From: Lachnospiraceae bacterium UBA7086
Lineage (GTDB): Bacteria > Bacillota > Clostridia > Lachnospirales > Lachnospiraceae
Reading direction: 5' to 3'
Length of the DNA: 37,307 nt
NCBI GenBank assembly: GCA_002492525.1
Contig: DKZA01000004.1
Span: 6,114-43,420, forward strand
This document shows, one piece after another, positions 33,863-37,307 of this stretch (the stretch's first letter is position 1; each line of letters starts with the position of its first letter). Under the pieces are notes generated by a model, which saw only the letters and a program-made list of their open reading frames with translations, was not told the origin of the DNA and searched no databases. The translations under genes and the position numbers were made by a program.

Positions 33863-34585
33863 ATGCATACCATTAATACCAAGGGCCTTTTGTTAAGAAT
33901 CTTTATTCCCACATCCCTGTTATCTCTGGCATACCTGCTGTTGGGACAGTTTTCTAAGATACCGCATTTGTTATTGTTCTGTATCTTAGGAACTGTTGTT
34001 TTGATGCCCATAGAACTGGGCATCATCTTATCTGCCAGCAAGAAGGAATATGGCACTTATTCCCTGAAAAGTGCTTTATGCGGCCAGGAAAAAATGCCTG
34101 TCTGGAACGTATTGCTTATGGCGCTGCTGCTCTTTGGCATGGCAGGATTGTTCTCGATATCCATTGCCCCTGTGGAAAACCAGATTTTTGCATCCCTAAG
34201 GGCTTTCGTATTGCATCATTTACCGACCGGGTTTGACTGGACAGACATGGAGTATCTGCGCTCCTTCTCCAGACCGACTCTGGTTTTGACCTGTATCTAC
34301 TATAGTATCTTTAATGTACTGCTGGGGCCTATAACAGAAGAGTTGTTCTTCCGGGGATATCTGACCTCTCATTATGAAAAACAGAACCGGTTTACGCCGA
34401 TCCTGATCGCCATATTATTTTCCCTGTATCACTTCTGGCTGCCCTTCAACAATGTATTCCGCATAGCAGCCTTTACGCCGGCGGCTTATGTGGCTTATCG
34501 GAAAAAGAATCTGTACATAAGTATGTGTTTTCATTGTTTCTGTAATTTATTCTCGGTGATTGGGTTTATACTGGCTATCGCATAA
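33863..34585 (+). CDS. CPBP-family intramembrane protease (CAAX-like)
   Basis: A 240-residue membrane protein with several hydrophobic helices. It has the three motifs of the CPBP/Abi family: EELFFRG (EExxxR), FSLYH (FxxxH) and a later HCFCNLF (HxxxN). These supply the Glu and His of a metalloprotease in the membrane. In bacteria members act in bacteriocin self-immunity or peptide processing. The first ATG of the frame (33812) is rejected because AAGGAG lies 8 bases before the ATG used. It is 15 bases upstream of the DUF2441-like gene. It is 30 kb from the AgrB-like locus, so no direct link is assumed. Confidence 0.9.
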   Translation: MHTINTKGLLLRIFIPTSLLSLAYLLLGQFSKIPHLLLFCILGTVVLMPIELGIILSASKKEYGTYSLKSALCGQEKMPVWNVLLMALLLFGMAGLFSISIAPVENQIFASLRAFVLHHLPTGFDWTDMEYLRSFSRPTLVLTCIYYSIFNVLLGPITEELFFRGYLTSHYEKQNRFTPILIAILFSLYHFWLPFNNVFRIAAFTPAAYVAYRKKNLYISMCFHCFCNLFSVIGFILAIA

Positions 34586-34599
34586 AGGAGGTAACAAAG

Positions 34600-35145
34600 A
34601 TGTATGTTTTCCATGTTGTAACAGATAAGCCTATGTATATAGGACAACAGATTGTGTTTGATGAAACACATCATAGCGGCGTATTCAATAGAGTATATGA
34701 CAAATTGAATATTGTAAACGATATATATAATAATCCCGACAAATATGATGAGGAAAATTTAGAACATCATACTTCCGTCGCATTACGGGAATTGGCATTA
34801 GAAGAAGTACGGCAAAAGAAATACCCCCAATATCCGTCAAGAATGAGTTGTCTGTATGTATCCAAGACCTTTGAAGAAGCAGATAACTGGGGAAAATTTT
34901 TTGCAGAAATCGGAAGACCAACTTACAACATTGTAAAGCTGAAGATAGAGGGTAACTGCTTTATCGGAGATGCTGCAAAATGCTTTGACGGACGAACCGA
35001 TAAAAAAGAAAACCTGAGACTTGCAGAGTTGTATTGGAAAAACGAACCGAATACATCCGATGAACCGCCTGTTTCAGAAATGCTCATTGACGGAAATATA
35101 ACGGTTGTTGAAATCGTAAAAGAAATAAACGCTAATATTCATTAG
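34600..35145 (+). CDS. DUF2441-like protein of unknown function, 181 aa
   Basis: The sequence MYVFHVVTDKPMYIGQQIVFDETHHSGVFNRV region resembles the DUF2441 family by recollection. No membrane segment or signal is visible. It is acidic and AT-rich in codon use compared with the pyr and clp genes. AAGGAGG lies 8 bases before the ATG. It is preceded by the CPBP protease with a 15-base gap, so it can share that message. No catalytic residues were recognised. Families of this kind in mobile regions include toxin-type enzymes, but this is not shown here. Confidence 0.75.
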   Translation: MYVFHVVTDKPMYIGQQIVFDETHHSGVFNRVYDKLNIVNDIYNNPDKYDEENLEHHTSVALRELALEEVRQKKYPQYPSRMSCLYVSKTFEEADNWGKFFAEIGRPTYNIVKLKIEGNCFIGDAAKCFDGRTDKKENLRLAELYWKNEPNTSDEPPVSEMLIDGNITVVEIVKEINANIH

Positions 35146-35270
35146 CCTTGTGCCTGGGGATTATAAATGGCACAATTGGGCGAGGTATATAAAATTACGT
35201 TGCTGGAATAGGCAATGGCTATATAGGTAAATTTCAAAATTCAACTGTTATGATATTATGGAGGAAAATC

Positions 35271-35522
35271 ATGTTAGAATTTAAGTATGATACGCAGCTG
35301 TTGATTGAGGGTAAAAATCTTGACGAAGATACAATAACCGAATATTTTACAAGTCATTTTAAAGGAGATTGCCTGCTGGCGGTTGGAGATGAAGAATTAA
35401 TAAAAATTCATTTTCACACAAACGAGCCCTGGAAGGTTCTTGAGTATTGTGCTTCTTTAGGTGATATCTATGACATTATGATTGAAGATATGGAGCGACA
35501 ATCACGAGGATTAAAGGGGTAG
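35271..35522 (+). CDS. Stand-alone FakA-like domain protein, 83 aa
   Basis: The 83 residues resemble the middle/C-terminal part of fatty acid kinase FakA (YloV), with LLAVGDEELIKIHFHTNEPWKVLEY matching the typical VVVGDDxLVKVHVHTNxPGxVLE stretch and ending near IEDMERQ. The kinase DAK2 domain and its active-site residues are absent, so it cannot be a full kinase. GGAGG lies 6 bases before the ATG; an earlier start at 35250 overlaps the ribosome site. It may bind a FakB-type lipid partner or be a reduced remnant. The frame is open and the codon use even, so it is not an evident pseudogene. Confidence 0.75.
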   Translation: MLEFKYDTQLLIEGKNLDEDTITEYFTSHFKGDCLLAVGDEELIKIHFHTNEPWKVLEYCASLGDIYDIMIEDMERQSRGLKG

Positions 35523-35565
35523 AACCCTGTTTATAAATGGAAACGACATAATAAAGGAAACCAAA

Positions 35566-36210
35566 ATGAATAATCCATGGAACAAAATCAATCTCTCAGA
35601 TTACGAGAATCATATGAAATTACAATCCGTCATGCAGCTTCAGACCCTGAATGAAATGATGAAAGAACAATTCCATGACTATCCCATACATACTGTCATG
35701 ATTCTCGGCGTTGCAGGCGGCAATGGCTTAGAACATATTCCTGCCAACATAGGAAAAGTATACGGCGTTGATCTTAACCCCGCGTATCTGGCAGAATGTG
35801 AGAGACGCTATGAGAATTTAGCTGGCATACTCGAATGTATCCCTGCGGATTTAACGGGTGAAAACCTCACTCTTCCCCATGCAGATATGATTGTGGCAGA
35901 TTTATTGATTGAATACATCGGATATCGCTGTTTTCAGAATGTGATCAGAAAAGTCAAGCCATCCTGTATATCGTGCATCATTCAAATAAATACAGACGAC
36001 GGGTTTGTTTCCGATTCCCCGTACCTCCATGTCTTTGACGGACTGCAAGAGGTACATCATAATATAGAAAAAACAGCCCTGACCACGGCCATGGAACAGA
36101 GCGGATACTCTTTGGATACACAAAAAGAACGTCCCCTGCCCAACGGCAAAAAACTTGTCCGGCTTGATTTTACAGACAACTGCCAGCACCTTCCTAAAAA
36201 GATAAAATAA
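35566..36210 (+). CDS. Class I SAM-dependent methyltransferase
   Basis: A 214-residue enzyme. The SAM-binding loop is MILGVAGGNGLEHI (about residues 45-58), followed by the acidic VYGVDLNP strand, the IPADLTGENL region and MIVADLLIEYI. The substrate is not evident. AAAGGA lies about seven bases before the ATG. It follows the FakA-like gene by 43 bases. It has no close link to its neighbours in function. Confidence 0.88.
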   Translation: MNNPWNKINLSDYENHMKLQSVMQLQTLNEMMKEQFHDYPIHTVMILGVAGGNGLEHIPANIGKVYGVDLNPAYLAECERRYENLAGILECIPADLTGENLTLPHADMIVADLLIEYIGYRCFQNVIRKVKPSCISCIIQINTDDGFVSDSPYLHVFDGLQEVHHNIEKTALTTAMEQSGYSLDTQKERPLPNGKKLVRLDFTDNCQHLPKKIK

Positions 36211-36267
36211 TAGACAACAGGCAGTCCGCCCCTCATAATAAAGAAAAAACAAGGAGCGTGACTGCAT

Positions 36268-37188
36268 ATGAATACAATAGATGAACATATTGAAATATAC
36301 CTGGAATACTGTAGGTACCGAAAGCGCCTGGATTCCAAAACCCTGAAAGCCTACCGCATCGACCTGAAACAATATGCTTCCTACAATAACACCTCTGCCG
36401 ACTATTTCTCAAAAGATTCCCTCGACTCCTATCTTACCATCCTACATAAACAGTACAAGCCCAAAACAGTAAAACGCAAAATCGCAAGTCTGAAAGCCTT
36501 TTTCCACTATCTCTCCTATCGGGAAATCCTATCTGGAAACCCATTCGATAAACTGGATATACGGTTCCGCGAAGCCAAACTCCTTCCCAAGACAATTCCT
36601 TTTCACTCCCTGCAAACCTTTTTAGCAACTCTGTATGCGCAAAAAGACCTGGCCCGGACAGACTATCAAAGACAATGCTGTATTCGGGATATTGCCGTCA
36701 TTGAGCTCCTCTTTGCCACCGGGATGCGCATTTCAGAACTTTGTTCCCTAAAGCCGCAAAATATTGATCTGGAAAATAACACGGTCCGCATCTACGGCAA
36801 AGGCGCTAAAGAGCGAATCCTGCAAGTGGGCAATCCCGATGTCCTGTCTGCCTTAAGGCTGTACTATGAAACATTTCGGGAAGATATCGAGATTTGCGGT
36901 TATTTCTTTGTCAACCGGCTGGCACATAAGCTCTCTGACCAATCCGTCCGGTTTATGATCGACCGCTATGCCAAACTGGCTAATCTCGACCAGCATATCA
37001 CACCCCATATGTTCCGGCACTCTTTTGCCACGCTCCTGTTGGAGCAGGACGTTGATATCCGCTATATTCAGCAGATGCTGGGGCACAGCTCTATCAGCAC
37101 CACAGAGATTTATACGCATGTGTCAAATGGGAAGCAGAAGGATATTCTGTTCCATCGGCATCCTAGGAATTTGATGGAGGTGAAGTGA
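36268..37188 (+). CDS. Tyrosine recombinase (XerC/XerD-like)
   Basis: A 306-residue site-specific recombinase with an N-terminal SAM-like DNA-binding domain (about 1-95) and a C-terminal catalytic domain. All catalytic residues are visible: Arg154 (TGMRISEL), Lys178 or Lys181 (GKGAKE), His247 and Arg250 (HMFRH), His273 (LGHSS) and Tyr282 (IYTHV). The length and order match XerC/XerD and integron/phage-type small recombinases; position next to accessory genes favours a mobile-region enzyme, but a chromosomal Xer cannot be excluded. AAGGAG lies 11 bases before the ATG. No target site was identified. Confidence 0.9.
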   Translation: MNTIDEHIEIYLEYCRYRKRLDSKTLKAYRIDLKQYASYNNTSADYFSKDSLDSYLTILHKQYKPKTVKRKIASLKAFFHYLSYREILSGNPFDKLDIRFREAKLLPKTIPFHSLQTFLATLYAQKDLARTDYQRQCCIRDIAVIELLFATGMRISELCSLKPQNIDLENNTVRIYGKGAKERILQVGNPDVLSALRLYYETFREDIEICGYFFVNRLAHKLSDQSVRFMIDRYAKLANLDQHITPHMFRHSFATLLLEQDVDIRYIQQMLGHSSISTTEIYTHVSNGKQKDILFHRHPRNLMEVK

Positions 37189-37307
37189 ATAGAGAGAAAT
37201 TTCTGATTATCGTGGAAAATTATTTTGCAATCTAATTGGTGTCTTTGAATTATTATCTTAGTTTAATCTAAAGCGGCATTCAATGAAGAATAATACTAGA
37301 TTATCGG

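Noticed and set aside
35167..35211. 14-codon frame starting with ATG in the gap before the FakA-like gene
   Set aside because: Too short, no ribosome site, and no recognisable motif.
37205..37306. GATTATCG repeated at 37205-37212 and 37299-37306 after the recombinase, as a possible attachment site
   Set aside because: Eight bases in AT-rich DNA occur by chance easily, and the copies lie on the same side of the recombinase gene.

Overview
The window looks like the chromosome of a Gram-positive gut-type Firmicute, most likely Lachnospiraceae (Clostridia). This rests on gene content and family resemblance, not on a database search: an Agr-type peptide with the clostridial tail pattern, a ClpC operon led by a GntR regulator instead of CtsR-McsAB, LCP and RadA proteins, strong AGGAGG ribosome sites and moderate GC. 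About 30 protein genes, one tRNA, several promoters, one clear terminator and a two-copy palindromic repeat can be supported.

Left part (1-6367). A divergent quorum-sensing locus. On the minus strand a 49-residue cyclic-peptide precursor (agrD-like, 2457-2606) is followed by the AgrB-like protease (1870-2448), then by a membrane protein with an extracellular VWA domain and a possible FHA-like cytoplasmic domain (62-1849), then by the first 16 codons of another gene that runs off the left edge. On the plus strand are a LytTR response regulator and an AgrC-like kinase. The 237-bp divergent region holds promoters for both sides and a direct repeat spaced like a LytTR operator. Two unrecognised secreted or anchored proteins (4962-6367) follow.

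Middle part (6547-12058). tRNA-Trp with its own promoter and terminator, a small lipoprotein, a heterodimeric ABC exporter with one degenerate ATP site, and an LCP-family wall-polymer ligase.

Long minus-strand run (12159-27402). Reading in the direction of transcription: a degenerate Nudix protein, pyrF, pyrE, two small membrane proteins, an M29-type peptidase with a long N-terminal extension, purE-purM-purN-purD, a zinc-ribbon/HTH protein, an SH3 membrane protein with a mixed-charge tail, a GntR regulator, clpC, a small conserved protein, a terminator and radA. Pyrimidine and purine synthesis genes and stress proteolysis are thus neighbours.

Signalling and envelope genes (27407-33412). A TPR lipoprotein, a DUF218 membrane protein, a large double-substrate-binding/degenerate-GGDEF/EAL protein that probably degrades cyclic di-GMP, and a membrane-anchored alpha/beta hydrolase.

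Right end (33413-37307). The strand switches. A 450-bp gap holds a 211-bp palindromic element whose two ends also occur, fused into a 52-bp version, at 28572-28623. Then come a CPBP protease, a DUF2441-like protein, a stand-alone FakA-like domain, a methyltransferase and a tyrosine recombinase: a set that looks accessory, with AT-rich stretches in the middle.
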